A stretch of 64,000 nt of DNA from the NCBI RefSeq assembly GCF_038404745.2, contig NZ_JAYKTT020000081.1, positions 186,001-250,000 on the forward strand, written 5' to 3'. The notes beneath the pieces were generated by a model. That model did no database searches. It worked only from the letters and a program-made list of their open reading frames with translations, and was not told where the DNA came from. The position numbers and the translations under genes are program-made. Shown here one piece after another: positions 34,464-43,577 of the stretch (its first letter is position 1; each line of letters begins with the position of its first letter). Source of the stretch: Chlorogloeopsis sp038404745. Its GTDB lineage: Bacteria > Cyanobacteriota > Cyanobacteriia > Cyanobacteriales > Nostocaceae.

Positions 34464-35723
34464 CTAAAATTGTAAATCTAAAATTCTGGCAATACTGAAG
34501 ATAGCAGCGCTTAGTCCAGCACTAACAGGAACAGTCACAAGCCAAGCAGCAGCGATACCTTGAAGAGTTTTCAATTGAACTGACTGAGGATTTTGTATCA
34601 ATCCAACACCAACTACACCACCGACAAGAGCGTGAGAAGTGGAAACGGGTAGCCCTAGACGGGAGGCGAGTAGGATTGTGGTAGCAGTTGCAAGTTCAGC
34701 ACAAAATCCACTACTAGGTTGCAAGGAAATAATACTTTCACCAATTGTGGCAATAACTTTTTTGCCCCAGATAGCCAAGCCAGTAACTATGCCAACACCG
34801 CCTAAAATTAAAATCCAGATGGGAATAGTAATGCCATTGATGGGTACGCTACCAGTAGCATTAATGTAATTGATCGCTGCTAGAGGGGCGATCGCATTGC
34901 CAACATCATTAGAGCCGTGGGCAAAAGCAACAAAGCAAGCACTTAGTAACTGAAATTTCCCAAATAAACTTTCAACAGGATTTTGAAATTTGGATTGGCT
35001 TGGCTTGCTTTCCCCCCGATCCAAGTGTCGCCAACTGTAAAGACTAAGCCCAACTGCTGCAATTCCTCCCACAAATAATGGAATATCATGGGCAGGTACT
35101 TTGATTCCTACTTCCCCAATCAAAAAATTAGCGATTGGTTGAGTGACAGATGGTAAGACAATAACGCCAAATATTCCTAGCAAAATGGTGCTTAACCAGG
35201 GAATCCACTCATTTAATTGTTTTAATTGATGCGGTTGCTCTAAAATCCAGCGTTTAATTTGACTGTAGAATAAAGCAGCAATTGTACCGCTGATTAACGG
35301 TGTGACAATCCAGCCGAGAGTGATGAGTCCAATTGATGACCAATCAATCGCACTGATTCCAAAAGCTACACAACTAAATCCAGCGATCGCGCCAACAGTA
35401 GCATGAGAAGAAGAAACAGGTAAACCCCGTGAGGTGGCAATTTGCAGCCATAAACCGCAACTGATCAGCACCGTCACCATGCCAATAACTAACATTTGTG
35501 GCGTATCGACAAATAAGCTGGGGTTAGCAATTTCTGTTGCTAGAGTTTCCGAGACTTTATGCCCAAACAGAACAGCACCTGTAAATTCTAATACACCAGC
35601 AATTATCAATGCCTGTTTGAGAGTAACTGCTTTGGAACCTACAGACGTTCCCATTGCGTTAGCAACGTCATTTGCGCCAAGGTTGAAGGCGAGGTAGAAA
35701 GCTAGTAAGGCAACTATGAGCAT
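34464..35723 (-). CDS. inorganic phosphate transporter, PiT family
   Basis: A 419-residue inner-membrane symporter with about ten membrane segments. Both copies of the PiT signature are present: NLGANDVANAMGTSVGSKAV near the N terminus and AFAHGSNDVGNAIAPLAAI in the second half. GLPVSSSHATVGAI and RLGLPVSTSHALVGGVVGVG are the paired internal repeats. Low-affinity, metal-phosphate transport is the family role. ATG 35723. Alone in its operon. Confidence 0.93.
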   Translation of the reverse strand: MLIVALLAFYLAFNLGANDVANAMGTSVGSKAVTLKQALIIAGVLEFTGAVLFGHKVSETLATEIANPSLFVDTPQMLVIGMVTVLISCGLWLQIATSRGLPVSSSHATVGAIAGFSCVAFGISAIDWSSIGLITLGWIVTPLISGTIAALFYSQIKRWILEQPHQLKQLNEWIPWLSTILLGIFGVIVLPSVTQPIANFLIGEVGIKVPAHDIPLFVGGIAAVGLSLYSWRHLDRGESKPSQSKFQNPVESLFGKFQLLSACFVAFAHGSNDVGNAIAPLAAINYINATGSVPINGITIPIWILILGGVGIVTGLAIWGKKVIATIGESIISLQPSSGFCAELATATTILLASRLGLPVSTSHALVGGVVGVGLIQNPQSVQLKTLQGIAAAWLVTVPVSAGLSAAIFSIARILDLQF

Positions 35724-35739
35724 AGGGGCTAGAGGCTAG

Positions 35740-35850
35740 AGGTTAGGGGCTAGGAAGAGGACAAGGGGGCAAGGAGACAAGGGGAATGTAAATGAAAATT
35801 TTTCCCAATCCCCAATCCCCAGTACCCAATCCCCAATTTCCAATACCTAA
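35740..35850. repeat. low-complexity inverted spacer repeat
   Basis: Tandem 'aggggctagg' and 'acaagggg' words are followed by 'cccaatcccc' words, purine-rich then pyrimidine-rich, able to pair. Same class as at 1525-1615 and 3002-3062. Confidence 0.5.
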
Positions 35851-35851
35851 A

Positions 35852-36901
35852 TCATTGTGGATAAATCAAAATCTTGTACGTATCCGGCGTAGGTGCGATC
35901 GCTTGTTCTACAGCTTGAGATAAATCTTTTAATGGATAGCGATCGCTAATTAATGCTTGCACGTCAATGCGGCGATTAAAGACAATATCTGCCGATAGAC
36001 TTTGCAAGCGGTAAGATGAACTGTAACTGCCGATCAAGTCAATTTCTCGACGGTAGAGGATATTCGGGTTAAGAGGAATTTCCACTTCATCAGGAAACTC
36101 GGCAAAAAAGAGGATTTTACCGCCTTTGCGAGTACAATCTAGGGCTTGGAAGAAAGCTTTTTCGCTAGGAACGGCAAGCAGAGTGACATCAACACCCATA
36201 CCGTTGGTGAGTGCTTTAATTTTATTCGGTAGATCGGCATCGCGGGCATCAAATGCCGCTTCTGCACCCACAGCCAAAGCTTTGTCAATGCGCGACGGTA
36301 GTAAATCGGTGGCGATCGCTTTCGCCCCAAAATATTTCACCAACATCACAAACATTAACCCAATTGGCCCCGCCCCAGTAATCAAAACTGTTTGCCCAGG
36401 AGCAATTTGAGCTTTTTTCACTGCCTTAAGACAGCAATTAGTTGGTTCAACAAAGCTTGCTTCTTCAAAACTGATATTATCGGGGATGGGAATTAACCCA
36501 CCATTGCGGACAATATGACCAGGAACCTTCACATAATCGGCAAAACCGCCCCCACTGGGTGCAAATCCTGCTGTAGTGCAGATATTTTTATAGGTATCGC
36601 ACATCGAGAAATTGTCATTTAGGCAGTAATCGCAACGCATACAAGGGATATGGTGCATCACTGCTACTCTTTGCCCAACTTGCCAGTTTTTTACCTCTGC
36701 ACCCACTGCTGCAATGGTTCCCGCAGTTTCATGTCCAAAGATGCGCGGTGGTTCATATAAGGGATAACGAATCTTTTTAATATCCGACTGACACAATCCC
36801 ACTACCCGCACTTGTACCAGAACTTCATCTGCTTGGAGTGTAGGTTCGGGGATATCTTCGTAAGAAAGTTGATTGACGCCTCTAAATACCTGTGCTTTCA
36901 C
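35852..36901 (-). CDS. zinc-dependent medium-chain alcohol/polyol dehydrogenase
   Basis: 349 residues from GTG 36901. Catalytic zinc ligands: Cys37, His57-Glu58 (GHETAG). Structural zinc: Cys87, Cys90, Cys93 and Cys101 (CMRCDYC...C). Rossmann motif GAGPIGLMFVML binds NAD(P). It resembles sorbitol or threonine dehydrogenases. The substrate cannot be told. It stands alone downstream of the spacer repeats. Confidence 0.88.
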   Translation of the reverse strand: MKAQVFRGVNQLSYEDIPEPTLQADEVLVQVRVVGLCQSDIKKIRYPLYEPPRIFGHETAGTIAAVGAEVKNWQVGQRVAVMHHIPCMRCDYCLNDNFSMCDTYKNICTTAGFAPSGGGFADYVKVPGHIVRNGGLIPIPDNISFEEASFVEPTNCCLKAVKKAQIAPGQTVLITGAGPIGLMFVMLVKYFGAKAIATDLLPSRIDKALAVGAEAAFDARDADLPNKIKALTNGMGVDVTLLAVPSEKAFFQALDCTRKGGKILFFAEFPDEVEIPLNPNILYRREIDLIGSYSSSYRLQSLSADIVFNRRIDVQALISDRYPLKDLSQAVEQAIAPTPDTYKILIYPQ

Positions 36902-36992
36902 GTTGATCTCTCACCGCTCAACGATCTTAGATTTAACACTACAGGCGTTCTTTAAGCTATGAATTTTGAAATTTTTGTTTGTAATGCTGGTG

Positions 36993-37526
36993 TTACGACA
37001 AAACATCATCCAAGCCACGCTCTCGAATTTTACTTACAAATTTCGGTACTTTATTATTTATTTCTAATCTTTGAAGCAACTCAATCACGCTCATGGGAGG
37101 ATTTTTGAGATCCTCAGATTGTTGTTGAATTGCCTGTATCATTTTTTCCGGAAAAAGGTTGTCAAGGTAAACCAGAAAATCGTCTGGATGTCATGCTTCA
37201 ATACCCCAAGGAGCTAATGCCTCTGCTGGAAAGTGTCTGAAATTAAAAGTAACAATGACTTCTGCTTGAGCAACGACAGCAGCAGCAACAACATGGTGAT
37301 CGCTTGGATGATTTATCATCGCTGCAATTAGGCGATCGGATACTTCCACCATCGCTTCCGGAAAGTGTGTTGCCTTGGCATCTGTCATTCTTCCTTTGTT
37401 AATAAGGTTACGAGTAGCACCATCTAAAATTTCTTGTGAAAAATGAACTTGGTATAATCCTGCTTCAGCAGCACGTAATAAGGTATCGCATAAAGGCATA
37501 GGAAAGAGGACACAGGAGTCCAACAC
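36993..37526 (-). pseudogene. PIN-domain toxin with in-frame TGA
   Basis: From GTG 37526 the frame gives a PIN domain (LDSCVLFPMPLCDTLLRAAE, HPSDHHVVAAAVVAQAEVIV, TFNFRHFP), stops at TGA 37193-37191 after 111 residues, then continues in frame for 66 more codons (HPDDFLVYLDNLFPEKMIQA, KFVSKIRERGLDDVLS) to TAA 36993. The whole reads like one PIN_3 RNase toxin of 177 residues; the position of the TGA is typically Gln or Arg. The PIN core with Asp3 and the C-terminal acidic residues may still be made as a short protein. The HTH partner gene lies 30 bases upstream. Confidence 0.75.
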
Positions 37527-37555
37527 TGTCCAACACTACAGAGAGAAAAGCCATT

Positions 37556-38017
37556 TTACTGGTCTAATTCGTAACTCTCCTCATCATAGAACCCCTCATC
37601 TTGCAGAAACTGAGTCAGTTCTTTCAGCCCTTTCCGACGTTTACTATCACGCTGTTCCTTATACTTCCTCAAATCCTCTAAGCGCACACGCCGATGGGAA
37701 CCCACCTTGATATAAGGGATTTCACCCTGTTCTAATAACTTGATTAAATAGGGGCGTGAAACATTGAGAAAGTCAGCAGCTTGCTGTGTTGTCATCTCTT
37801 GCTCTTGGGAGACTATAGATATAGCTTTACCAGATGCCATTGCACTGAAAACTTGACATAGCACTTGACAAAGACTTTCAGGAATGTAAATCTCTTCTCC
37901 GTTAGCTCCTACAAGTTTTGCTTGGGAGCTTTCATGTGTCAGTATGCGTGCCAATTGCTTGATAGATTCCACTTCTTGCTGTTTAGCCATTACTGACTCT
38001 GTTGGTTGCCTTAACAT
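37556..38017 (-). CDS. excisionase-type HTH antitoxin
   Basis: 153 residues from ATG 38017 (ATG 37990 is an alternative). The N-terminal half is partner-binding. Residues 76-122 are the excisionase-type (MerR-like) helix-turn-helix: MTTQQAADFLNVSRPYLIKL, GEIPYIKVGSHRRVRLEDL. The acidic C terminus (DEGFYDEESYELDQ) is typical of toxin-neutralising tails. It precedes a PIN-domain gene by 30 bases, the usual type II toxin-antitoxin order. Its toxin partner has a nonsense codon. Confidence 0.82.
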   Translation of the reverse strand: MLRQPTESVMAKQQEVESIKQLARILTHESSQAKLVGANGEEIYIPESLCQVLCQVFSAMASGKAISIVSQEQEMTTQQAADFLNVSRPYLIKLLEQGEIPYIKVGSHRRVRLEDLRKYKEQRDSKRRKGLKELTQFLQDEGFYDEESYELDQ

Positions 38018-38234
38018 GATGCTTTATACTTCTAGCTCATTCAGAATAACATACTACATATTACATAAACGAAATATCCGAAAAATAAGCTATAAGTTTA
38101 AGGCTAATTGTTCTTCTCGACTTTGGTAAAAAGTTTGGGTTATGCATTGTCAATGTGAATCCGGCTTAGACGTAGGGAATCATAAGCAAGGCAGATTGCA
38201 AAATCCTGCATACAAGTATTCATAAGGGAAAAAT

Positions 38235-39098
38235 ATGGCTAAAAAAACTTACCATAACAAAAATCGGGATCTAGATGCTTTGTTTAGAGATATTGAAACC
38301 TGGTTCACTGAACAGGGTTATCAGACACAAACTAATAGAACGGACGGAGCTTGGTTCTTGCAAGCTGCAAAAACCGAGATGTGGCGGAAAGCGGTTGGTG
38401 CATCCAGAGCATTCAACGTTTTGATTCAAGGACAAACGAATGATTTTTCTGTGGAACTTAGCACTGGTGAATGGGCATCAAATCTAGCCGCTGGCGGCAT
38501 TGCAGCAGTTTTGACAGGTGGTGCTACTCTACTTATCAGTGGCTTTACAGCAGGCTGGTCGAAGAAGATAGAGAGTGATTTGTGGAATTTCATCGATCAG
38601 AAAGTGATGTTTGGCGAAAAAGCTAAGTCTACTCAAGAATTAGTTGTCATGAAGACTCAAAGCACTTTGGAAGAGAAACTCAAACAGCTTAAAGATGCCT
38701 ATGAACAGGGCTTCATTGATGAAGTTGCTTACAACACCAAAAAGCTGGAAATGGAAGCTCAGATGCAAGCTAGTAAGCAGAATGCCAATACTGAAGAAAA
38801 ACTTATAAAACTCAAGGGCTTACTTGATGCAGGAATTTTAAGCCAGGGTGAATTTGAGATGAAAAAGGCTGAATTGATGCGAGAATCTTCTAATTCAGAA
38901 TTGGATGCTCAAATTTCTAAGCTCAATGCAGCTGTTGCTGCGGGAGTCCTGACACAAGAGGAGTATGAGAGCAAGAAGGCTGCGATAGAGAAGCAATCCG
39001 AACTTGCTGCAAAAATTAAGCAGCTTGAGAACGCTAGAGATGCTGGAATCATTACCCATGAAGAATTCGAGAAGAAAAAACTAGGGTTGCTTGTCTAA
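38235..39098 (+). CDS. protein with four tandem SHOCT-like repeats
   Basis: 287 residues. Residues 1-85 form a small alpha/beta domain (DALFRDIETWFTEQGYQTQ, AWFLQAAKTEMWRKAVGAS, FNVLIQGQTNDFSVELSTG). Residues 86-108 are a hydrophobic Gly/Ala-rich segment (LAAGGIAAVLTGGATLLISG) that may insert in a membrane. Residues 146-286 hold four copies of a SHOCT-like unit at 146-173, 187-215, 224-252 and 258-286, each reading L-x2-LKxxxDAGIIxxEEFExKK. SHOCT domains usually occur once, at the C terminus; four in tandem are unusual. ATG 38235. Function unknown. Confidence 0.8.
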   Translation: MAKKTYHNKNRDLDALFRDIETWFTEQGYQTQTNRTDGAWFLQAAKTEMWRKAVGASRAFNVLIQGQTNDFSVELSTGEWASNLAAGGIAAVLTGGATLLISGFTAGWSKKIESDLWNFIDQKVMFGEKAKSTQELVVMKTQSTLEEKLKQLKDAYEQGFIDEVAYNTKKLEMEAQMQASKQNANTEEKLIKLKGLLDAGILSQGEFEMKKAELMRESSNSELDAQISKLNAAVAAGVLTQEEYESKKAAIEKQSELAAKIKQLENARDAGIITHEEFEKKKLGLLV

Positions 39099-39175
39099 AA
39101 GTCAGCATTTAAGTAGATTGTGGCTGCGATTGTCTCTTCCCATCAGTGAGGCGACCGCAGCAGGCTAACACTTGT

Positions 39176-39533
39176 TTAATGCACTACAATTGGAACGAAT
39201 ACTATTCGCCCAAACAGCTACAAGTACTGGTAAAGACAGGATTTCTGATTGTGGAAGCTCAAATGCTGAAGAAATTTGCAGAGATTAATCAGCAGCAACT
39301 ACTAAACAGAGTTAAATGTCCAATCCTGATTATCCACGGTGATAATGGCGAGGAAGAAAGGCAACTGCTAGAGCGATCGCGTCAAGGTTTGTGTTACCTC
39401 GGTGGAGGTTCTCGTCTTGAAGTTATTCACGGAGCAAACCATAGTTTTCTCGATATACATGGATCGTGTGATTTATCTTATTCAAGCTTGGCTAATCGAA
39501 CGCTTACCCCACTCCACGATTATTGAAAAATAA
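39176..39533 (+). pseudogene. alpha/beta-hydrolase remnant
   Basis: The plus frame at 39176-39455 encodes the C-terminal part of an alpha/beta hydrolase (VKCPILIIHGDNGEEERQLL, SRLEVIHGANHSFLD, with the catalytic His region GANH). At about 39457 the frame shifts and the usual tail (MDRVIYLIQAWLIERLPHS, STIIEK) is found in the next frame, ending at TAA 39531-39533. The nucleophile domain is missing. Both 5' deletion and a frameshift mark it as decayed. Confidence 0.7.
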
Positions 39534-39847
39534 ATAGCATCTGAAATCAATGCAAGGCTTGCTCAGATTTTGTATCTATGCTCTTGTCTGCCAAGAAAGA
39601 AATTTCTTAGCTCAAAGCTAAAGTTTACTAAAGTAGACTGGGTATGGTTTTCAGTTCGTTTTAACGGACAGTAGCTCTAAAACTAGAGGAACATTCCTAT
39701 TTTGATCCAATACCCTATAAGGGTATCGCTACTAAGACAAAGCCCACCTTCGTGGGCTAGAAGATTTCAGCCTGGCAGGCAGGCTTGGTTTGTATAGCTT
39801 CACCCTTTTAGGGTGTAGGATTTTTTGTTTGAAACACATAAAACAAT
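39534..39847. repeat. hairpin-rich spacer with element copy 2
   Basis: 39578-39645 repeats the ordered hairpins of 23358-23420 (GCTCTTGTCTGCCAAGAAA, TTTCTTAGCTCAAAGCTAA, TTTACTAAAGTAGA). Further short stems follow: TACCCTATAAGGGTA near 39711, AAGCCCACCTTCGTGGGCT near 39740, CACCCTTTTAGGGTG near 39802. No gene. Confidence 0.5.
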
Positions 39848-41626
39848 ATGATTAATCAGACATACACAGCTGATGTCTTAGTTGTCGGTGGCGGAACAGG
39901 GGGAACTGCTGCTGCGATTCAAGCAGCGCGGCGGGGAGCAAAAACTATCCTCGTGAGTGAATTTCCGTGGTTAGGAGGAATGCTAACTTCTGCTGGAGTA
40001 TCTGCACCTGATGGCAATGAGCTAGAAGCTTTTCAAACAGGTTTATGGGGTGAGTTTTTAAGGGAGTTGCAGCAGCGACAATCAGGAGGATTAGATAACA
40101 GTTGGGTAAGCTTTTTTAGTTACGATCCGCGTGTTGGTGCAGAGATTTTTGCAGATTGGGTACGGGAGGTGCCAAATCTGAGTTGGATTTCTGGACAAGT
40201 ACCGCGCTCGGTTGTTCGGGAAGGAAATTGTGTAACAGCCGTACAATTTAAAGATTTTACAGTCCAAGCCAAGGTGATTCTCGATGGAACGGAATTAGGA
40301 GATTTGTTGGATTTGGCTGAGATACCTTACCGTTGGGGTTGGGAATTACAGTCTGAGTGGGGAGAACCTAGCGCTCCAGTTAGTTTTAATGCTTTAACCA
40401 AAAAATATCCAGTGCAAGCTCCGACTTGGGTAGTCTTGTTACAAAATTATGGTGAGGTTGTTGCCCCAGAAATACAGGCTGCACCGAATTACGATCCGTC
40501 ACTGTTTGCTGGCGCTTGGGATAACTACGGTGCAGAGACATTTTTAAATTATGGACGGTTGCCAGGGGGCCTGTTTATGATTAATTGGCCTATTTGCGGC
40601 AATGACTATGCTGAAGGAGTAGCACGACTAATCGAGTCTGAAATGGCGCGACGTGAGTTTGAAACAGAATGCTTCTACCATAGTCAAAATTTTGCCTTTT
40701 ATATTCAATCCCAATTAGGTCGTCGTTTTGGTCTGGCAAATGATGTTTTTCCCAAAATTTTAAATCAAATAGGCGCTTTTGCACTTCATCCTTACTACCG
40801 GGAAAGTCGTCGCTTAGTAGGGCTAACGACTGTAACAGAACAAGACATTTTACCAATGACAGGAGCTAGAGTTGCAGCGCTAAAAGAAGATGCGATCGCT
40901 ATTGGCAATTATGCTAACGATCATCACTATCCAGGTGTCAAGTTTGAGTTGCAACCAAAATCTATTCGCTGGGGTGGGCGTTGGACGGGTACTCCTTTTA
41001 CAATTCCCTACGGTTGTCTCATTCCAGCAAACACAGATGGTTTATTGGTGTGTGAAAAGAATATTTCTGTATCTCATATTGCTAACGGAGCAACGAGATT
41101 GCAACCTGTAGTGATGGGTATCGGTCAAGCGGCGGGAATGGCTGCTGCTATTTGTGTAGAGTTGAGTTGCCAACCGAGGGATTTACCTATAAGAGACTTG
41201 CAGCAAGCTTTACTAAGAAGCCAGCGATCGCCCGCAGCAATTGTTCCGTTATTGAACTTATCACCTCTTCATCCTCAGTGGTTGCAATGGCAACTACATT
41301 ATTTAGACAACCCAGAGGCTTATCCAATTAGTGGCAATTGTCCTGATTTATTACACTCTCAGTACTTTAACGTTAGTGAAAATACTATACTAGGACAAAA
41401 TTTTAACTTTTTTGTAGGAATTTTACACAAACTGACACCGCAAGATTACAGATTTACCATTACTGTGCCAACCCCATATCAGGGGCAAACTTGGCAGCTT
41501 GTAACTTTGCGATCGCACATAGATGAGCAATTACAAAATAGTCTCCACAACCAGCAAACGCTTAAAATATACGGAAGTTTAAATCATGCTGGTAACTGGT
41601 TGCTAGTAGAAAAGATTGATTGCTAA
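39848..41626 (+). CDS. FAD-dependent oxidoreductase (FAD_oxidored family)
   Basis: 592 residues. The N terminus has the dinucleotide-binding motif VVGGGTGGTAAAIQAARRGA and then SEFPWLGGMLTSAGVSAPDG, the pattern of PF12831 flavoproteins. The FAD C-terminal part reads NISVSHIANGATRLQPVVMG, IGQAAGMAAAICVE. The last 150 residues (about 440 on) are a separate domain without recognised motif. Substrate unknown. ATG 39848. It is monocistronic here, followed by a MITE. Confidence 0.85.
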   Translation: MINQTYTADVLVVGGGTGGTAAAIQAARRGAKTILVSEFPWLGGMLTSAGVSAPDGNELEAFQTGLWGEFLRELQQRQSGGLDNSWVSFFSYDPRVGAEIFADWVREVPNLSWISGQVPRSVVREGNCVTAVQFKDFTVQAKVILDGTELGDLLDLAEIPYRWGWELQSEWGEPSAPVSFNALTKKYPVQAPTWVVLLQNYGEVVAPEIQAAPNYDPSLFAGAWDNYGAETFLNYGRLPGGLFMINWPICGNDYAEGVARLIESEMARREFETECFYHSQNFAFYIQSQLGRRFGLANDVFPKILNQIGAFALHPYYRESRRLVGLTTVTEQDILPMTGARVAALKEDAIAIGNYANDHHYPGVKFELQPKSIRWGGRWTGTPFTIPYGCLIPANTDGLLVCEKNISVSHIANGATRLQPVVMGIGQAAGMAAAICVELSCQPRDLPIRDLQQALLRSQRSPAAIVPLLNLSPLHPQWLQWQLHYLDNPEAYPISGNCPDLLHSQYFNVSENTILGQNFNFFVGILHKLTPQDYRFTITVPTPYQGQTWQLVTLRSHIDEQLQNSLHNQQTLKIYGSLNHAGNWLLVEKIDC

Positions 41627-41642
41627 ACAAATATTTCAAGAT

Positions 41643-41767
41643 CTATAGGAATCCGGTTTGATTACTGAAAAATTAAGTCTAACGCACCCAACCGTTGAAA
41701 ACGGTGCGTTGCGCTTTGCGACAACACACCCTACGTGTTTTTCAAAAATCAAATATGATTCCTATAG
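41643..41767. mobile_element. 125-bp MITE with terminal inverted repeats
   Basis: Left end CTATAGGAATCCGGTTTGAT and right end (reverse complement) CTATAGGAATCATATTTGAT match at about 24 of 30 positions. The core has TAACGCACCCA and GGTGCGTTGCGCTTTGCG with ACACACCCTAC. No coding capacity. A lone end of the same element is at 50469-50498. Related core words occur at 13668-13782 and 46491-46567. Confidence 0.75.
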
Positions 41768-41793
41768 GTTAATAACGATTTGATTGAAAAATG

Positions 41794-41821
41794 AAAAAGA
41801 CGCAGAGAATTTCTCCGCGTC
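41794..41821 (-). terminator. intrinsic terminator of ferritin-like gene
   Basis: On the minus strand a nearly perfect hairpin GACGCGGAG/CTCTGCGTC is followed by TTTTT. It lies about 90 bases after the ferritin-like gene stop. Confidence 0.75.
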
Positions 41822-41909
41822 AGCCCTTATTGAGTAGTTCGCCACACAAATTATCAGAGGCTGTAGAACCCCTGTGAATTGTCAAAGGAATATATTAATT
41901 CTGCCTGTC

Positions 41910-42809
41910 TTAAGCAGTTGTTTTCTGACTGTTGTAATCCTTAGCCTTTAAGCCATTAAGAAACATTGGCACAAACTTTTCGATAAAGGCTTGTGGATCT
42001 CGCCGCCAAACTCTCTGCGCTACTTCAATTCTGGTGAATTGTAACTCAGGAGCTAGCAAAGTTTGAGGTAAGCGTTCCATTAGGTACTGAGGACGCTGCC
42101 AAAGCGGCATTGTATTTGCTACTTCTACCAAATTAGCTAGTCGTCGAAGTTCTGCTCCCAACGTGATATCCATGCCAGCTTCAAATGCTGCTTGTTCAAT
42201 GGCAGCGTACTTACGCTTGGCTTGTTCGACTTTTTGTCGATGTTCTGGACTTTTGTCTGCTAGTTGCCCTAGCCAACGATTGCCCCAACGGACGTGTCCT
42301 GCTTCTTCTGGCAAAATTTTTTCAATTGTTTCGCGAATCTTAATATTTTCTTCTGTCTGCGGTGCTTGTTTTAAAGCGTAAATATGAGCAGAGAAATATT
42401 CACAACCTCGTTTTTCTGTGACGTTGATAGCGGCAAGGGCAGAAATTACAAAGTCGTCACGATCTTTGGCTGGATCTTTTTGTTCGTGATCAAGCAGCCG
42501 TTCAAATTCATCGATATATGAATTTCCGGGGGGATTGCCAACATTGGCTCCCAACTCATCCAACAGATCAGTTAACGAGCTAGCATGACGAGCTTCATCA
42601 CTAATGTGGTGAGACAAGTCTCGTACCAGTTGAGCTGGCTTGCCGTCCAATTTTTCAATTAATTCTGTGAGATCTTTGCAACTACGTTGCTCACTATAAC
42701 GATAACGGTTGAGGGTGATGAGATGGAGTTCGCGATCGCCGATCACTCCTTTCAAAATATCCCTAGCACTCAAAGCGTTCTGAAATTTCCGTGGATAAGC
42801 GACAGTCAT
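41910..42809 (-). CDS. ferritin-like domain protein
   Basis: 299 residues, all-helical. Two carboxylate-His metal motifs, DEARHAS (about residue 71) and EEAGHV (about 168), with Glu residues on neighbouring helices, fit a di-iron four-helix bundle (ferritin-like/rubrerythrin-type). The C-terminal 100 residues are helical and unassigned. ATG 42809. Role (oxygenase or oxidative stress) unknown. Divergent from gifA. Confidence 0.72.
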   Translation of the reverse strand: MTVAYPRKFQNALSARDILKGVIGDRELHLITLNRYRYSEQRSCKDLTELIEKLDGKPAQLVRDLSHHISDEARHASSLTDLLDELGANVGNPPGNSYIDEFERLLDHEQKDPAKDRDDFVISALAAINVTEKRGCEYFSAHIYALKQAPQTEENIKIRETIEKILPEEAGHVRWGNRWLGQLADKSPEHRQKVEQAKRKYAAIEQAAFEAGMDITLGAELRRLANLVEVANTMPLWQRPQYLMERLPQTLLAPELQFTRIEVAQRVWRRDPQAFIEKFVPMFLNGLKAKDYNSQKTTA

Positions 42810-43196
42810 CTGCTTTTATGAAGTTTTGTAAAACTTATTTCTAATATTAACGTAGGAAAAAATTAATTTCTCAAATCTAAGCTTAATATTTTGTGACAAA
42901 CTTTATAGTAGATTTTCTATGCTAACAACCTTCCTGAATTCAGCTTGATAAAAATATCAGAGATGGAAATAGTGTAGTTTTGATTTACTTTTATTTACCT
43001 AAATTTAATATTTTTAACTGAGAAATCATTCACCTTAAGAAGGATTTACATCCCAAGTTAAACAAATCTCAAGAGGGATGTTATTCATTATTTGTTTTTT
43101 GGCGAAATGGGAATATTTTCAGAGGTTTTAATCTGGCAATCAACGCCCACTACTCCATTCGCACTGGCTCGCGATCGCAGCTAATATTAATTTTTG

Positions 43197-43227
43197 TTAA
43201 AATGTATCAATAAGTAACAACTGATAC
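43197..43227 (+). promoter_or_regulatory. gifA promoter with overlapping NtcA operator
   Basis: A -10-like TTAAAAT ends near 43203. A perfect GTAN8TAC box, GTAACAACTGATAC, is at 43214-43227, just downstream of the expected start, where bound NtcA would block transcription. This fits the known NtcA repression of gif genes in cyanobacteria. The leader to the gifA ATG is then about 85 bases. The remainder of 42810-43294 shows no gene. Confidence 0.65.
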
Positions 43228-43294
43228 AGAATTGATTTGGTAGATTATTAATAGAGGAGAAAAATATACTAGAACAGCAGGGAGAAGTTATATT

Positions 43295-43495
43295 ATGTCT
43301 ACTCAAGAAAGAGCTCGTGCTTTAATGATGCGTCATTATCAGCTTATTAAAAATCGTCAACAGTCGATGCTGGAACGCACAGGCGAAGAAATCGGTCTTC
43401 CTGGAGAAGTATCGCATTACTGGAACCCGATTCAAGGGAAAATAGATCCTAATGCTCGGATGACTTATGATCGCAGCAACGCAGCTATGAGCTAG
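43295..43495 (+). CDS. gifA: glutamine synthetase inactivating factor IF7 (GifA)
   Basis: 66 residues. IF7-type proteins are small basic disordered inhibitors that bind glutamine synthetase when nitrogen is plentiful. The family sequence is clear: MSTQERARALMMRHYQLIKN, RQQSMLERTGEEIGL, TYDRSNAAMS. Arg residues in the central and C-terminal parts contact GS in Synechocystis. It lies next to and converges on glnA, the arrangement found in Anabaena. ATG 43295 with GGGAG 11 bases upstream. Confidence 0.92.
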   Translation: MSTQERARALMMRHYQLIKNRQQSMLERTGEEIGLPGEVSHYWNPIQGKIDPNARMTYDRSNAAMS

Positions 43496-43577
43496 ATAGT
43501 TAGAGGTTGATAGTTGGGAGTTGAAAGGTGGTAGTTGTTATGAACAACCAACGACCAACAAATAAAAAGCCAAAAAA

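Noticed and set aside
43201..43215. Second GTA-N8-TAA near the gifA promoter (GTATCAATAAGTAA)
   Set aside because: The right half lacks the C of TAC; the adjacent perfect box at 43214 is preferred.
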